Of a stretch of 6,203 bases of DNA, positions 5,140 to 6,203 are shown in pieces. The stretch is from CAZIVO01 sp964542765 (lineage in GTDB: Bacteria > Planctomycetota > UBA1135 > UBA2386). The notes beneath the pieces were generated by a model. The model worked only from the letters and a program-made list of their open reading frames with translations. It had not been told where the DNA came from and ran no database searches. A program made the position numbers and the translations under genes. The stretch lies in assembly GCA_964542765.1 (NCBI GenBank), contig CAZIVO010000156.1, positions 1 to 6,203 on the forward strand, in the 5' to 3' direction. How positions within the stretch are numbered: position 1 is the stretch's first letter; every line of letters begins with the position of its first letter.

Positions 5140-6203
5140 TCATTTCCCGGTCTTGGACTTTGTCGGTGTCGGTTCTTTAATCGCTGGCGCCTCAGGATCA
5201 GTCTTCCTGGTTGCGGCCAGCAACTCCCGAGCGTGAGCCTCGATCGCTTCGGGGGAAATCATTTCGTTGACGAAGGACAGTTCGATTCCCACCGAACCCT
5301 GCGCGGCGACCAGGGTGGACACCACAATCACGGAACTTGCCACCGAGACCTTCTTGACCGCCAGATACCCGCGAAGCTCAGGAGAGTCGAGCCGGGTGTA
5401 GTCGGCCGAGAGGATCCGGACCCGGCCTGATTTCATCGCCAGGTCCTTGGCCTTCATCAGATTGGTGTTGGCGAGGGCGTAGAATCTGGCTTCCGCCGGC
5501 GAGTCGAGTTCGAACAGGCCAGCGGTGATCTGCCGGTGGTTGGGTTGCTTCTTGTCGAGGAGCGCCACCACTCGATTGTGCTTGAGGTGTCCGAGGAGAC
5601 GGTCGAGGTCCGGGCCCTTGAGGAGAGCCATGGAGGCCCTTATCTGGGGGGTGGAGAGGGTCAGGAACCGATCGGCCCACTCGTCCTTCTCGAACTTCTT
5701 GCTGAATCCATCGAGCGCTGGTTGGAATTCGTAGAGCTTGACGGGGCGGGTCGAGGAATCGAGATACCAGGCCGGGTTCAGCACCGATTCGAAGTCGGCG
5801 GCAGGTTGCTTGAAGGCGCGGGCCAGTCCCTTGTCGCCCAGCTTCTTCTCCAGGAAGGCGACGAATCGTCGACCATCGTGGTAAGCGGCGGACTGATTGG
5901 CGGCGGCGACCTCACTCAGCAGCCGACTCGCTGCATCGGTGCTCGGGGGCAGGCGGCCTATGTTCGATGTGAAGGTCTCGAAGCCCTTGCTCCACCCCTG
6001 GGCCTTGCAGATCCGGGCGGTCTGGTGCTGAGCGTGTCCTTCGATCACGGCGTTGTATGCCTGCAATTGATCGGCGGAAGTCAGGCTGCGAATGACCTTC
6101 GACCAGGCGAAGCGATGCTCGTCGACGGCGTGGATGCACTCGTGCACCAGGACGGCGCGCAGGACGCCCGGGTCGTTCAACTCCGGGTTCTCGAGGATCT
6201 TGG
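5140..6203 (-). CDS. Gluzincin-like HExxH metallopeptidase, 5' end outside window
   Basis: The last 353 residues are visible; the frame is open to the right edge, so the N-terminus and any signal peptide are missing. A TTG at 6180 is in frame, but the coding-like residues before it (KILENPE) argue that it is internal. HECIH (6144-6130) is a zinc-binding and catalytic HExxH motif. Thirty residues later, VIEGHAQ offers a glutamate (codon 6042-6040) as a likely third zinc ligand, the gluzincin pattern. Further on, YHDGRRFVAFL and then FESVLNPAWYL resemble the Y..G..FV and E.VL.P..Y blocks I associate with bacterial HExxH proteins of unknown substrate. The C-terminal 200 residues are not recognised; the tail is rich in proline and lysine. 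A valine-rich stretch (about 5299-5346) could be a buried strand or a weak membrane segment. Peptidase activity is inferred from motifs only. Confidence 0.8.
   Translation of the reverse strand, partial: KILENPELNDPGVLRAVLVHECIHAVDEHRFAWSKVIRSLTSADQLQAYNAVIEGHAQHQTARICKAQGWSKGFETFTSNIGRLPPSTDAASRLLSEVAAANQSAAYHDGRRFVAFLEKKLGDKGLARAFKQPAADFESVLNPAWYLDSSTRPVKLYEFQPALDGFSKKFEKDEWADRFLTLSTPQIRASMALLKGPDLDRLLGHLKHNRVVALLDKKQPNHRQITAGLFELDSPAEARFYALANTNLMKAKDLAMKSGRVRILSADYTRLDSPELRGYLAVKKVSVASSVIVVSTLVAAQGSVGIELSFVNEMISPEAIEAHARELLAATRKTDPEAPAIKEPTPTKSKTGK

Overview
The window is GC-rich and densely coded bacterial chromosome. It has six genes I can support, one further small gene of unknown function that I think is real, and a short tandem repeat cut by the left edge. 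The organism uses the MEP isoprenoid pathway (ispG). It also carries a ClpC-type N-domain protein, so a Gram-negative proteobacterium or a related high-GC phylum is plausible. Seven proteins without a database do not fix the phylum.

Layout, left to right. Bases 1-80 hold five head-to-tail copies of a 16-bp unit. Bases 134-2178 are a minus-strand pair, ispG then proC, whose stop and start codons share one base (TGATG). They make the terpenoid precursor HMBPP and the last step of proline synthesis. Fifty bases upstream of ispG, and divergent from it, starts a 12-helix major facilitator transporter (2229-3428, plus strand). It converges on fdhD (3469-4278, minus), the sulfur carrier protein for formate dehydrogenase maturation. 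fdhD shares a TAATG stop/start with an upstream 91-codon reading frame that I do not recognise (4278-4553, minus). Divergent from that frame, and starting on the same CATG palindrome, is a stand-alone ClpC N-domain protein with no ATPase module (4552-5010, plus). A 129-bp gap follows. The right end (5140-6203, minus) is the C-terminal part of an HExxH metallopeptidase-like protein whose N-terminus lies outside the window.

How the genes work together. Only two linkages are supported by sequence: ispG-proC and the unknown frame-fdhD, both by one-base overlaps typical of translational coupling. No shared pathway links the groups. Most of the window is ordinary housekeeping and accessory sequence, and I see no convincing new multi-gene system. 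The parts worth a second look are the unknown frame coupled to fdhD, the orphan Clp N-domain protein with an apparent loss at one of its two ligand sites, the shared CATG start, and the edge repeat.
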